DNA of 64,000 nucleotides from Burkholderiales bacterium RIFCSPHIGHO2_01_FULL_63_240 (GCA_001770725.1 MERU01000006.1:410781-474780); one strand, 5' to 3'. Positions 34,524 to 44,630 are shown, numbered from the stretch's first letter. Made by a program: numbers and translations. The notes: generated by a model from the sequence alone, not told the origin.

Positions 34524-35663
34524 ATGACCCCTCACCTGATTTCCTCGCTGGCGCGGGGCCGGCAACGTGGCGTCACCCTCGTGGAGTTGATGGTCACCAT
34601 CGCCATCAACCTCGTGCTGGTGCTGGCCGCCACGCTGCTGTACCTCAACACCCGCACCACCCAACGCGACGTCAACGCCCGCAGCGCGGTGTACGAGACC
34701 GGGCAGTTCGCCCTGGGCCTGCTGGCGCGAGACATCACCACAGCGGGCTTCTACCCCGCAGCGGCCATCGAGCAACCGGCGTTCGGCGGGGCGGCCACCG
34801 ACAACGTGCGCTCCACGTTCGATGCCGCCGCAGAGGGCATCGGGCTGGCCCCAGCATATGCCCATGGGGTGTTCGGTTGCGCGGGCGCGGGCTTCGATGG
34901 CCCCTCCGCCAGCTGCAAGGCGGCCAACGACGCCAGCGTGACGTCGGGCTCGGACGCGCTCGTGCTGGCCTACTTCACCGAAGACGCGTTTTCGCTCAGC
35001 GCTGGGCAGCGTGCCGATTGCACCCGCACGGACGTCATCAAGGACGTGCTCATCGGCAAGAACCACCAGCGGGCGACTTACATCACCGGCCTGTCCAGCT
35101 CGGGATCCGGCGATGCCTCCGGCGGCGAAAACAAGCCCGCCAAGCCCGATGAGGTCAAGCCCAATGCCGGTCCCCTGCCTGATGCGCCTTTGCTGGTCAT
35201 CAACGCGTACCACCTCGAGCCAGGCACCCTCACGCTGGAGGACGGGCGCGAGGTCTCATCCTCCACGCTGACCTGCTGGGGCAACGGCAGCCGCGAGCGC
35301 GTCGAGTTGGTCCAAGGTGTGGAGCAGTTCGTGGTCCGCTATGGCCTCATGAACGACGACAGCCGGCGCCCTTTCCGCTATGTCAGCGCGGATCAGGTTG
35401 GGCTTCAGAGCGCCGTCATCAACGGCGAGCCGCTCAAGGGGTGGCAACTGGTGTCCACCATCCGCGTGTGCATGCTGGTGAGGTCGCCACAGGCCACGGT
35501 CCCGCGTGATTCACCCGATGTGCTCGACTGCAACAACGACCGCGTCTCCCGCGCCAACAACGGCGTGCAGGTGCGCCGATTCGATCAGGTGTTCAGCGTC
35601 AAGAACCGCCAGGGCAACACGGTGGGCCTGAAGCTGGCCACCGCACCGGGAGCAGCCCCATGA
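34524..35663 (+). CDS. pilW: Type IV pilus assembly protein PilW
   Basis: A 379-residue minor pilin with prepilin leader RQRGVTLVELMVTIAINLVL and the family helix QFALGLLARDITTAGFYPA. The large C-terminal domain contains SASAPLP-free, Cys-bearing loops (FGCAGAGFDG, TLTCWGNG) and the PilW-typical segment VQGVEQFVVRYGLMND. It follows pilV by 6 bases and overlaps pilX by 4 bases, so translation is coupled. Confidence 0.9.
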   Translation: MTPHLISSLARGRQRGVTLVELMVTIAINLVLVLAATLLYLNTRTTQRDVNARSAVYETGQFALGLLARDITTAGFYPAAAIEQPAFGGAATDNVRSTFDAAAEGIGLAPAYAHGVFGCAGAGFDGPSASCKAANDASVTSGSDALVLAYFTEDAFSLSAGQRADCTRTDVIKDVLIGKNHQRATYITGLSSSGSGDASGGENKPAKPDEVKPNAGPLPDAPLLVINAYHLEPGTLTLEDGREVSSSTLTCWGNGSRERVELVQGVEQFVVRYGLMNDDSRRPFRYVSADQVGLQSAVINGEPLKGWQLVSTIRVCMLVRSPQATVPRDSPDVLDCNNDRVSRANNGVQVRRFDQVFSVKNRQGNTVGLKLATAPGAAP

Positions 35664-36307
35664 AACGTTTGAACGAACGCAGGCAAGGTGGCGTGGCCAT
35701 GCTGGTGGTGCTGGTCTTCACCCTGGCGCTCACGGGCATCGCCATCGTCAGCGCCCGGCTGGCGCTGCTGGGCGAGAGCGTGGCGCGAAACCAGCTTGAC
35801 TTGCAGGTGGCCCGCCAGGCGGCGGAGGCCGCCCTGCGTGACGCCGAGAAGGACCTGATGATTGCCGATGGTGCCGCTGCGTTTCCTGGCGCGCCATGCA
35901 CGCGAGGCATCGAGCGGCCGGTCATGGCCCAGACCGTCCAGTTCACCAAGGGGTGCGCCCGCGGGCAATGCCTGTTCGATCAGAAAACCCGTCAGCAGGT
36001 TGATTTCACCAAGGCTTCGCCCACCCAACAGGACTCTGCCGAGGCCTGGTGGCCCGAGGACCGCGGCGGGCGCTGGGGGAATGCGGGCAAGGACGTGAGC
36101 AACTGTGGTGCTTTCGACGGCGGCGTGCCTTTGGGCACCTTCACCGGTGCCCGGCCCATCCAGGGTGTGCAGTTCCAACCCGAGTACCTGATCGAAGCGA
36201 TCTTGCGTGGCGAGGACACCTACTTCCGAGTCACCGCCCGAGGTTTTGGTTACCGCGCTGCCACCGAGGTGGTGCTCCAGTCCTATTTCCAGGTTCCTCA
36301 GCTCTGA
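35660..36307 (+). CDS. pilX: Type IV pilus assembly protein PilX
   Basis: A 215-residue minor pilin-like protein. The leader is RRQGGVAMLVVLVFTLALTG, without the Glu at +5, as is usual for PilX. The conserved helix VARNQLDLQVARQAAEAALRDAEKDL follows in the sequence, and the C-terminal domain carries cysteine pairs. It overlaps pilW and is 9 bases before pilY1. Confidence 0.87.
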   Translation: MKRLNERRQGGVAMLVVLVFTLALTGIAIVSARLALLGESVARNQLDLQVARQAAEAALRDAEKDLMIADGAAAFPGAPCTRGIERPVMAQTVQFTKGCARGQCLFDQKTRQQVDFTKASPTQQDSAEAWWPEDRGGRWGNAGKDVSNCGAFDGGVPLGTFTGARPIQGVQFQPEYLIEAILRGEDTYFRVTARGFGYRAATEVVLQSYFQVPQL

Positions 36308-36316
36308 GGATTCGAC

Positions 36317-39300
36317 ATGAACATTCACCTGCCCCGTCTGATCCTGGCTGCGCTCGCCTCGCTGTCTGTCACGTTGACGGTCTGGGCCCAGTCGGCGACC
36401 GACCCGCGGTTCTCGTCCACCAGCATCGCGGCCTACCCGCCTTACATCAGCGGCGGTGGTGGTGGCCCGATGATGATGCTGACCGCGTCGCGCGACCACA
36501 CGCTGTTCGCGCCGATCTACACCGACTACGAAGACATCGATGGCGACGGCGCCGTTGACTACACCTTCAAGCCGACCTTCCGCTACTACGGCTACTTCGA
36601 CCCTGAGAAGTGCTATGCCTACAACGCAACGGAAGGTCGCTTCAAGCCCGCGGCGATGGCCACGGCGTCGAACAACCGGCTGGTGTGTGCCTCGGGCTCT
36701 TCTCATTGGGCGGGCAACTTCCTGAACTGGGCCACCATGACCCGGCTGGACGTGGTGCGCAAGACGCTCTACGGCGGCCGGCGCGTCCTGGACACCGATG
36801 CCGACACCACCCTGGAGATGGCGGTGCTGGCGCACGACGCGCACTCTTTCGTCAAGTACTACAGCGGTGCCGACATCGGCGACCACACGCCCTTCACGGC
36901 CAGCCAACTGGGCAACGCGGGCCTGACCATCTGCAGCCGGGGCTCCTCGCGTGACGGGCTGGGCTACCCCGTCATCCGCATCGCCAAGGGCAACTACAGC
37001 CTGTGGGGCACCACGCCCGGCAGCGTGTGCAACTGGTCTGAAGAGCAGAACTTCTCGTTCGGCGAGAAGCCCAAGGCCTTCTATCAAAAATACGGGCCAC
37101 AAGGTGGCGGGTCGCAGACCGACCCGACGGCCCATCGCACCCGCCTGCCTTCGCGCGCCGACGACGGAGGTGTTTACGGTGGAATCGGGCCGGAATTGGC
37201 CGTGCGCGTTCAGGCCTGTGCCCCCGAGTACGTCAAACAAGGCAGTGAACGCTGCCGCGAATACCGCCGATCAAGCACGTCTGTCACCTACAAACCGTAT
37301 GGGTTGTTGCAGGAGTTCGGCAACAGCGAGCAGGTTCGGCAGCCCGTGCGTGCAGAGTTTGGCCTGATCACCGGCAGCTACGACGACAACTTCCGTGGGG
37401 GCCAACTGCGCAAGAACGTTGGGTCGTTCAACGACGAGGTGGACCTCAAGACGGGGCGGTTCTGTCATTCGCTGACCGGGGGCACGACGGGCACCACCTG
37501 CCCCAGCGCAACGTCATCGACGAGCCCGGTCGGCGGCATCGTGCAGACCTTCGACAAGATCCGGCTCTACGACGCGGGTGGCTACGACGCCAGTGGTTCG
37601 GGCGTGTCTTACGCGCTGCCCAGGGAGGTGGTCAATGGCAATTTCCCATCTTGGGGCAACCCGATGTCGGAAATGGTGACTCAGGCGCTGGCTTATTTTG
37701 CCGGCTTGCCCATGGGGGGAGCGAGCGCGCCGAACAACGGCAAGGATGCGGCCGTCGGGTTGCCGGTGGGCCTCACCCAGGCCGATCCCTTGAACGACGC
37801 CACTGTGGATCGCGTTGCCGGCGTGACGCGCCGGGACTTGTATGGTCGAGCCATCTGCCGGCCCATGCACATGCTGGCGATCTCCAGCGGTGCGGTCACC
37901 CATGACACCGATGACACCGGCGATTCAGAAGATGTCTACGGCACCGCCGCAGCGTTCATCGGCAAGAACCGCTCGGCAGCTGGTCAAGATGCCGCAGCCA
38001 CGATCCAGGACGCGACCAACCAAGTGGGCGAGCGGGAAGGCATCAACAACACCACGCGCTCCGTGGGTTCTGCGACCGGCGGGTATGGCGTCGATTGCAC
38101 GGCCAAGCAGATCGGCACCGTCGTGACGGCCGGGCTGGCGCAGGTCGCGGGCGTTTGCCCTGAGGCACCGGCCGTCAAGGGCTCTTACCTTGGTGCAGGT
38201 GCGGCCTTCATCGCCAACACCCGTGCCATCCGCGCACTGGGCGAACTGACCGAAGCCACCGGGCGTTCGGTGTCCACCTCGCGCCTGCCCCCCGAGGCCT
38301 TGCGTGTGCGCTCTTACGCAGCCACCCTCTCCGGGGGCGTTGCGCGCATCGAGGTGCCCATCCCCGGCAAACCTGGCAAGTTCGTCTACATCACACCCGA
38401 GAGTTCGTGGGACTTCGATGGTTTCGGCGGCAAGCAGACCAATGGCGACCTCATGCCTGGCGCGATGCTGACCTTCCGTGCCATCCACGGTGCAGCAGAC
38501 GGCCGCTCCGCGTCCTATGTGGTCACCTGGAACGATGCGCAGTTCGGCGGCGACTACGACATGGACATCGTGGGCTTCCTGCGCTGGCAGATCGAGCCCA
38601 GTCCCGAGCGGGACGGCGCCTACAAGCTCACCGTGCTGACCGACATCCTCAACCAGGAAGCCGGTGCTGCCGGCGGCCACGGGTTCTCCGTGATCGGCAC
38701 CGCCTCGGACAACCTGCCTTCGGGCTTCTCTCAGGATGGCCGTTACCTGACACACGGTGGCATGCGTTTCCGCGCTGCGGGCTCCGAGTGCGGACAGCTG
38801 GACCCCAACGCAGCCGACTTCCAGATGCGTTGCAGCTTCAGCGAAGGCGGCATGGCCCAGGGCACGGGCGGCAGCGACGGGTTCGCCTGGCCCACCACCT
38901 ACGCGGGCGATCGCGTCGACTTCTACGGCAGCAGCGCACCCCGGACCACCACCGTGGCCAAGACCTTCCTGGTCACCGATGGTGCTGCCAATGTGACCTT
39001 GCGTGACCCGCTCTGGTACATCGCCAAGTACGGCAGCTTCAGCACGGGTGAAAGCAAATTCGCGCTCAGCACCGCGGCGCTGCCTGACGAGCCCAAAGGC
39101 CGCGCAGCCGTGAATTGGGATGGCGAGAACAACAATGGCCAAGCCTGCTCGGCCGGCGCATGCGCCGATGGTGAGCCGGACGGCTATTTCCTGGCGCGCC
39201 GTCCAGAGTTGCTGGAAAAGCGGCTGATCAGCCTGCTCAACGGCATCACGCAGGGCAGCAACTCCGCCCCGGCCACCTCCACGGTGCAACTGGTGTCGGG

Positions 39301-41527
39301 CAGCCTCAAATACACGGCCGAGTTCTACAACGATGGCTATGGCGGCACCATCAAGGCTTATGCCGTGAACCCCGATGGCACGTTCAGCAACACCGTGACG
39401 TGGGACGCGTCGGGTTTGATGGCCAAAGCAGGCAATGCCCGCACCGTCATCACCGACGATGGCCGCAATGGCCTGGTATTCGATTGGGCCTCCCTGAACA
39501 CCGAAGCCGGGCAACCTTACCGCGCTGCGCTGTTGGGCATCGGATTGAGTTCGCCCGTCACCGCATCTGAGCAGAACGATCTGACAGCTGGTGCCACCCG
39601 CCTGGAAAACCTGATCAATTATGTGAGGGGCGGCACCGATGCGAGCTACCGCACTCGCAAGGATGGTGGGGTGATGGGCCCCATCGTGAACTCCACCCCT
39701 TGGCTGCAGAGCAATGCCATCGCAGGGCGCTACACCGATGCCAACTTTCCTGGGGCGCCCTCCTACCGCGCTTACGTCAATGCCAAAGCCGAGACCCCCA
39801 GCGTGCTCTGGGTCGGTTCGAACGACGGCATGCTCCATGGGCTGAACGCCCTGTCCGGGACGCCCATCCTGTCGTACGTGCCCAGCCCGCTGGCGGGCCG
39901 TCTGGATGCAGCGCTGTCGGCCAACAACGCAGGGGCCGTGGCCTTGATGGATGGCAGCCCGGCCACGGCCGACGTTTTGGTGGCTCCGACATCGCCCGGT
40001 TTCGGTTTGGCCACGCCTGCACAGCATGAATGGCGAACCTACCTGTTCAGCTCGCTCGGTCGAGGTGGGCGCGCGGTGTTCGCACTGGATGTGAGCTCTC
40101 CAGCCCGCCTGCTCAATCCGCTGACCGCCACGTCCGCGTTCAAGTGGGTGTTTTCGTCGAACGATGACAGCGACATGGGCTACCAGCTGCTCGACCATGT
40201 TCGACACCCCGGCTCCGGCCAACCCGCCCAGGTGATCTACCTCAATGGCGGCGGTTTTGGCCTCTTGGTGCCCAATGGCCATGGCTCCACAGACGGCCGG
40301 GCGGCGCTGTTCATCCTGTCGGTGAATGGTCCGGCGAGCACCGGTTGGCAGGCGTCGAGCGCCACATCACGAGGCTCGTATCGCAAGATCCTGGTGCCAG
40401 ACCAAAGCGGTGGTCGCAACGGTTTGATGGGTGCAACCTGGGTCGATCTCGACAACAACGGCACCGCCGATGTCGTCTATGCCACCGATCTGCGTGGCAA
40501 CCTGTGGAAGTTTGACATCCGCTCCACCAATCCTGCCGAATGGGGTTCGGCCCTGGTTTCGACCAGCACGGCTGAAGACGGAACGATGACGAACACAGGC
40601 GTGCCAGTGGCGCTGTTCTCGACCCAGATCGGCGACCAGTTCCTGCCCATCACCACGGCGCCGGTCACCTTCTTTCCTACCTTCGGTGGCACGATGGTTT
40701 CCTTCGGAACAGGCCGAGCAATCGATGCGGCCGATTTTCCCGATGCCTCCACCACGCAACGTTTCATCACCATCTGGGACAAGGGCCGTTACCTGGGGGA
40801 CCTCATCAACCCGCCTGTGAGCAATGCCGCAGGGGAGCTGACTTCCGTGAACGACCTGCCCATGATCAATGGCACGCGCGTGGTTCGAAATGCCGATGGC
40901 ACGGAGCGCACGGTCGACACCTTCATCCGCCGGGTGCTGCGTCGCGATCAGGATGGCAATGTCTTCCAGGTTCAGACGAACGAACGAGGCGAGGTGGTCA
41001 CGGGGGCCAATGGGCAAGAAGTGCCAATGACCGATCTGGCATCGGCCCAGCAGTTCAAGCCTGCTCAACACGATGGCTGGTACTTCGATTTCCCGAGTGC
41101 GGGCGAGGTGGTCATCAACTCGCCGGTGCGTCGCTTGAACTTCCTCATCTTCACCACGGTTCGCCCGAAGTCGGCCAGCGAGCTCGAGGGTTCGTGCTCG
41201 GTGGCGCCTCAAGGTGCGCTGTATGCGTTCAGCCCCGTCAGCGGTTTGCCCATCCCCAGCCTTTTCACCACCGAAGCCATGCTCATGGGCCTGGATGTCG
41301 ATGACCCAAAGGTCACGGTGGCTGGCGATGCGTCGGGTGGCTCGTCTTACACAACCGGGGGCAAAACCAAGACCCGAGCCCTGGGTAACAGGCAGAGCAC
41401 GAACCTCACGAGTTCTGCCTCGAACCTGCGCATCCAGTGGCGCGAGATCACGGGCATGAGGACACGTGCCACCCCGGCTGCCCCTGATGACGAGGAGAGC
41501 CCACCGGCCGGAGGCCAGACGCCATGA
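36317..41527 (+). CDS. pilY1: Pilus tip adhesin/assembly protein PilY1
   Basis: A very large secreted protein (1736 residues) located at the type IV pilus tip. Signal peptide at about 1-24. The C-terminal third is the PilY1 beta-propeller, with the calcium loop DLDNNGTAD at 1377-1385 followed by VVYATDLRGNLWKFDI. A second loop of the same D-x-D-x-D type, DIDGDGAVD, is at 73-81 near the N-terminus. The long N-terminal region has many cysteines and GNFLNWATMTRLD, typical of betaproteobacterial members. Known PilY1 proteins are about 1000-1200 residues, so this one is oversized. Calcium binding is expected to control pilus extension and retraction. Its stop overlaps pilE. Confidence 0.92.
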   Translation: MNIHLPRLILAALASLSVTLTVWAQSATDPRFSSTSIAAYPPYISGGGGGPMMMLTASRDHTLFAPIYTDYEDIDGDGAVDYTFKPTFRYYGYFDPEKCYAYNATEGRFKPAAMATASNNRLVCASGSSHWAGNFLNWATMTRLDVVRKTLYGGRRVLDTDADTTLEMAVLAHDAHSFVKYYSGADIGDHTPFTASQLGNAGLTICSRGSSRDGLGYPVIRIAKGNYSLWGTTPGSVCNWSEEQNFSFGEKPKAFYQKYGPQGGGSQTDPTAHRTRLPSRADDGGVYGGIGPELAVRVQACAPEYVKQGSERCREYRRSSTSVTYKPYGLLQEFGNSEQVRQPVRAEFGLITGSYDDNFRGGQLRKNVGSFNDEVDLKTGRFCHSLTGGTTGTTCPSATSSTSPVGGIVQTFDKIRLYDAGGYDASGSGVSYALPREVVNGNFPSWGNPMSEMVTQALAYFAGLPMGGASAPNNGKDAAVGLPVGLTQADPLNDATVDRVAGVTRRDLYGRAICRPMHMLAISSGAVTHDTDDTGDSEDVYGTAAAFIGKNRSAAGQDAAATIQDATNQVGEREGINNTTRSVGSATGGYGVDCTAKQIGTVVTAGLAQVAGVCPEAPAVKGSYLGAGAAFIANTRAIRALGELTEATGRSVSTSRLPPEALRVRSYAATLSGGVARIEVPIPGKPGKFVYITPESSWDFDGFGGKQTNGDLMPGAMLTFRAIHGAADGRSASYVVTWNDAQFGGDYDMDIVGFLRWQIEPSPERDGAYKLTVLTDILNQEAGAAGGHGFSVIGTASDNLPSGFSQDGRYLTHGGMRFRAAGSECGQLDPNAADFQMRCSFSEGGMAQGTGGSDGFAWPTTYAGDRVDFYGSSAPRTTTVAKTFLVTDGAANVTLRDPLWYIAKYGSFSTGESKFALSTAALPDEPKGRAAVNWDGENNNGQACSAGACADGEPDGYFLARRPELLEKRLISLLNGITQGSNSAPATSTVQLVSGSLKYTAEFYNDGYGGTIKAYAVNPDGTFSNTVTWDASGLMAKAGNARTVITDDGRNGLVFDWASLNTEAGQPYRAALLGIGLSSPVTASEQNDLTAGATRLENLINYVRGGTDASYRTRKDGGVMGPIVNSTPWLQSNAIAGRYTDANFPGAPSYRAYVNAKAETPSVLWVGSNDGMLHGLNALSGTPILSYVPSPLAGRLDAALSANNAGAVALMDGSPATADVLVAPTSPGFGLATPAQHEWRTYLFSSLGRGGRAVFALDVSSPARLLNPLTATSAFKWVFSSNDDSDMGYQLLDHVRHPGSGQPAQVIYLNGGGFGLLVPNGHGSTDGRAALFILSVNGPASTGWQASSATSRGSYRKILVPDQSGGRNGLMGATWVDLDNNGTADVVYATDLRGNLWKFDIRSTNPAEWGSALVSTSTAEDGTMTNTGVPVALFSTQIGDQFLPITTAPVTFFPTFGGTMVSFGTGRAIDAADFPDASTTQRFITIWDKGRYLGDLINPPVSNAAGELTSVNDLPMINGTRVVRNADGTERTVDTFIRRVLRRDQDGNVFQVQTNERGEVVTGANGQEVPMTDLASAQQFKPAQHDGWYFDFPSAGEVVINSPVRRLNFLIFTTVRPKSASELEGSCSVAPQGALYAFSPVSGLPIPSLFTTEAMLMGLDVDDPKVTVAGDASGGSSYTTGGKTKTRALGNRQSTNLTSSASNLRIQWREITGMRTRATPAAPDDEESPPAGGQTP

Positions 41528-42042
41528 CCGCATTGCCAAAATCCGCTCGTGCCGAGGGCGCGTGCAACATGCCTCAGGCGGGCTTCACCCTGATCGAGGT
41601 GATGATCGTGGTGGTGATCGTCGGCATCCTTTCGATGCTGGCCTACCCGTCGTACGTGGAGTACGTGGCCCGAGGGCATCGAACGCAGGTCAAGGCGCAG
41701 TTGCAGGCCGCCCAGCAGTGGATGGAGCGACGCTACAGCGAGCGTTACTTCTACGGTGAAACGAGCGGAGCGGACACCGCCCCGACAGCCTTCGCCAACC
41801 AGTCGTTCGCCACCAGCCCTCCTCCAGGTGAAGGGGGCGTGCGCTACAGCCTGAGCGTGGCGATCAATGGCGATGGGCAAGGCTATGTCATCACCGCGGC
41901 TCGCGAGGGCACGATGAGCACCGACGCCTGCGGTGACCCCATGGTGAACAACCTCGGGGTCAAGGAAGTGGATGTCGACAGCCTGAGTGGTGGCAAGTAC
42001 GAAGGCAAGGCCGCCGAAGCCGTCGCGCAGTGCTGGCGGTGA
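41524..42042 (+). CDS. pilE: Type IV pilin PilE-like minor pilin
   Basis: A 172-residue pilin with leader MPQAGFTLIEVMIVVVIVGI, cleaved before Phe with Glu +5, and the following AYPSYVEYVARGHRTQVKAQ. Two cysteines near the C-terminus (DACGD, AQCWR) fit the D-loop disulfide. The first 19 residues before the leader are longer than usual; an internal ATG at 41569 would give a short leader. ATGA overlap with pilY1. Confidence 0.88.
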   Translation: MTALPKSARAEGACNMPQAGFTLIEVMIVVVIVGILSMLAYPSYVEYVARGHRTQVKAQLQAAQQWMERRYSERYFYGETSGADTAPTAFANQSFATSPPPGEGGVRYSLSVAINGDGQGYVITAAREGTMSTDACGDPMVNNLGVKEVDVDSLSGGKYEGKAAEAVAQCWR

Positions 42043-42070
42043 CGCCCACCCTTGTCGTGCGCCTGCCGTG

Positions 42071-42724
42071 ATGTCCCACCTGCGCTCACCCGCCATCCCG
42101 CGAGGCCTCTGGCTGGCCGGTGTGGCTGCGCTGGTCTTGCATGGTGTGGGCACTTGGGCCCTCGGGGGCTCGGGGTGGGCCGGGCGAGGCGATGCTCCCC
42201 AGGGCGGAGTGGTGGATGGGCGCCAGATGTCGCACCATCGGTCGGTGCCAGGGACGGCCTTGCAGGTGCGCCTTCAAGGCACCCGGGGCCAGGAGCCTGT
42301 GGCGCCATGGGTGTCGCAGGCATCGGCGCGACCTTCTCCACCCACCTCGGCTCAGCACCTTGCCAGCATGGACGCAGACCTGGATCAGGCCCCACCAGCC
42401 GCTGGCGGTGACGCCAGCCTGGCGACCAGTTACCTGTCCGCCGAGTCCGTCGACCAGGGCCCCGCACCCGACCTGGGCTGGCTGATCGACGAAGCGGCCT
42501 TGCCCCAGGTGCCGCGTGTTCGCCTTTTGCTGCGGCTGTGGGTTTCCGAGCGAGGCCGCATCGACAGGGTGATGCTGATGGAGGCCGATCCGCCGGGCCC
42601 TTGGGCGGACCGCGCCATCGAGCCCTTGCCGGACACCTTGATGCGCCCCGCGCAACGGGGCGGAAAGGCGGTCCCCGCGACCGCCGTGGTAGAAATCACA
42701 GCCGACCTGGAATCGATGCGCTGA
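42071..42724 (+). CDS. Membrane-anchored protein with a TonB-like C-terminus, unrecognised
   Basis: A 217-residue hypothetical protein. One hydrophobic segment (about residues 14-32) is followed by a Pro/Ala/Gln-rich linker. The compact C-terminal domain VRLLLRLWVSERGRIDRVML looks like the beta-strand pattern of TonB C-terminal domains. The layout suggests a small envelope-spanning protein, but no function can be assigned. The start at 42071 is an ATG after GTG; the frame is open upstream to 41987, overlapping pilE. It sits between the pilus and riboflavin genes and ends just before ribD. Confidence 0.55.
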   Translation: MSHLRSPAIPRGLWLAGVAALVLHGVGTWALGGSGWAGRGDAPQGGVVDGRQMSHHRSVPGTALQVRLQGTRGQEPVAPWVSQASARPSPPTSAQHLASMDADLDQAPPAAGGDASLATSYLSAESVDQGPAPDLGWLIDEAALPQVPRVRLLLRLWVSERGRIDRVMLMEADPPGPWADRAIEPLPDTLMRPAQRGGKAVPATAVVEITADLESMR

Positions 42725-42760
42725 GTGGTGCGTCGCCCTCGCGGCCCGATGCCCTTTGCC

Positions 42761-43948
42761 ATGCGCCATCTTGATCCCCAAGCCACCACGTGGATGCAGG
42801 CCGCCTTGTCCCAGGCGCGCCTGGCCCTGCCCATTTCCTCCCCCAACCCGCCGGTCGGTTGCGTGATCGTGCGCGACGGTCGCCTCATCGGACAGGGGCA
42901 CACCCAGCAGGCAGGTGGCCCCCACGCCGAGGTCATGGCCATGCGCGATGCGCAGGCCCGTGGTGAAAGCCTGCGGGGCGCCACCGCCTACGTCACCCTG
43001 GAGCCGTGCTCGCACCATGGACGCACGCCGCCTTGCGCCGACGCCCTCATCCGCGAGGGCTTGGCGCGAGTGGTCGTGGCCCTGCACGATCCCAACCCCT
43101 TGGTGGCAGGGCAGGGCGCAGCCCGCCTGCGCGCGGCCGGCATCGTCGTGGACGAGTTGCCGGCAGACCACCCTGACGCCATCGCCGCCCGCGAGATCAA
43201 GATCGGCTTCCTCTCTCGCATGGTGCGCCAGCGCCCCTGGGTGCGCCTGAAGGTGGCCGCTTCGCTGGATGGCCGCACGGCGCTGGACAACGGCGTCAGC
43301 CAGTGGATCACCTCGCCTGCTGCGCGCGAAGACGGCCAGCACTGGCGCGCGCGGGCTTCGGCCGTGCTCACCGGCATTGGAACCGTGCTCGATGACAACC
43401 CCCGCCTGGACGTGCGGGTGTTCGAGGCGCCCCGCCAGCCCTTGCGCGTTGTGCTCGACAGCCGCTGGCGCACGCCGCCCGACGCGGCCATGTTGGGCAC
43501 CACCGGGGGCGTGCTCGTGGTGGGGTTGCCTGCGGCAGACGAGGCCGCAAGAGCCCGGCAGTCGGCGTTGGCGGACGCCGGGGCCGAGGTGCTGGAAGCC
43601 ACGTCCTGCGCCGTGGGGCAGGGCGTCGCAGGGGGGCAAGGTGGTGTCACCGCCGCGGGGCCCCAGGTCGATCTCGCCTGGCTCCTGCCCGAGCTCGCTC
43701 GCCGCGGCGTCAACGAACTGCACGTCGAGGCCGGGGCCCGCCTGAATGGTCATTTGATCGAACAGGGCTGGGCCGACGAGATCCTGGTGTATCTTGCGCC
43801 CAAGCTGCTGGGGCCCGGACGGGCGCTGGCCGCGCTGTCGCCACTTGCCGGGCTGGACGGCTGCTGGCAAGGCGAGGTCCGCGACCTGTGCCTGGTTGGC
43901 CCCGACGTCCGCCTGATCGTGCGCCCGGCCGGCCGCGAGCGCTTTTGA
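42761..43948 (+). CDS. ribD: Bifunctional riboflavin deaminase/reductase RibD
   Basis: Second and third steps of riboflavin synthesis. The N-terminal deaminase holds the zinc site PHAEVMAM and PCSHHGRTPPC. The C-terminal reductase shows RPWVRLKVAASLDGRTA, TGIGTVLDDNPRLDVR and NELHVEAGARLNG. An unusual Gly/Ala-rich insertion (VGQGVAGGQGGVTAAG) lies before the last conserved motif. The start is uncertain: ATG at 42761 is chosen (395 residues), with ATG 42749 and GTG 42725 in frame and no clear ribosome site. Confidence 0.95.
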   Translation: MRHLDPQATTWMQAALSQARLALPISSPNPPVGCVIVRDGRLIGQGHTQQAGGPHAEVMAMRDAQARGESLRGATAYVTLEPCSHHGRTPPCADALIREGLARVVVALHDPNPLVAGQGAARLRAAGIVVDELPADHPDAIAAREIKIGFLSRMVRQRPWVRLKVAASLDGRTALDNGVSQWITSPAAREDGQHWRARASAVLTGIGTVLDDNPRLDVRVFEAPRQPLRVVLDSRWRTPPDAAMLGTTGGVLVVGLPAADEAARARQSALADAGAEVLEATSCAVGQGVAGGQGGVTAAGPQVDLAWLLPELARRGVNELHVEAGARLNGHLIEQGWADEILVYLAPKLLGPGRALAALSPLAGLDGCWQGEVRDLCLVGPDVRLIVRPAGRERF

Positions 43949-43991
43949 GCCAGCTCCGCCTCCGAACACCCTTTCCGAAGAAGTCTCGCCC

Positions 43992-44630
43992 ATGTTCACC
44001 GGCATCATCACTGGCGTTGGCCAGGTCACCGACAACCAGCCCCTGGGCGAGCTGCCCACCCACGGCCGCCGCTTGACCATCCAGGCCCCGGCCGGCTACC
44101 TCGAAGGCGTGGGCCTGGGCGACAGCATCGCCATCAACGGCGCCTGCATGACGGTCACCACCTTTGACGTGGCCGCCAGCCGCTTCACCATCGACGTCTC
44201 GGCCGAGAGCCTGGCGCGCACCGTGGGCCTGGCCGGCAGCGGCCACCGCGTCAACCTGGAGCAGGCGCTGCGCTCGCACGACCGCCTGGGTGGGCACATC
44301 GTCACCGGCCACGTCGATGGCGTGGGCGACGTGACCGTGTTCGAGCCGGTGGGCGAGTCGTGGCTGCTGCGCATCCGCGCACCGAAGGCCCTGGCGCGCT
44401 TTTTGGCCTACAAGGGCTCGATCACGGTCAATGGCGTGAGCCTGACCGTCAACCGCGTGCAGGACGCCGACGACGGCAGCACCGAGTTCGACATCAACCT
44501 GATCCCGCACACCATCGAGAACACGGCCCTGGGCGAGATCAAGGCGGGCTCGACGGTCAACCTCGAAGTCGACCTCATCGCCCGCTACGTCGAGCGCATG
44601 CTGTCGGCCGAAGGGCGCCTGCCGGGCTGA
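43992..44630 (+). CDS. ribE: Riboflavin synthase, alpha subunit
   Basis: Final step of riboflavin synthesis: dismutation of two lumazines. The 212 residues contain two tandem lumazine-binding repeats. The N-terminus MFTGIITGVGQV is diagnostic, with SIAINGACMTVT in the first repeat and GSITVNGVSLTVN in the second. It follows ribD by 43 bases on the same strand. No FMN riboswitch was seen before it or before ribBA. Confidence 0.97.
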   Translation: MFTGIITGVGQVTDNQPLGELPTHGRRLTIQAPAGYLEGVGLGDSIAINGACMTVTTFDVAASRFTIDVSAESLARTVGLAGSGHRVNLEQALRSHDRLGGHIVTGHVDGVGDVTVFEPVGESWLLRIRAPKALARFLAYKGSITVNGVSLTVNRVQDADDGSTEFDINLIPHTIENTALGEIKAGSTVNLEVDLIARYVERMLSAEGRLPG

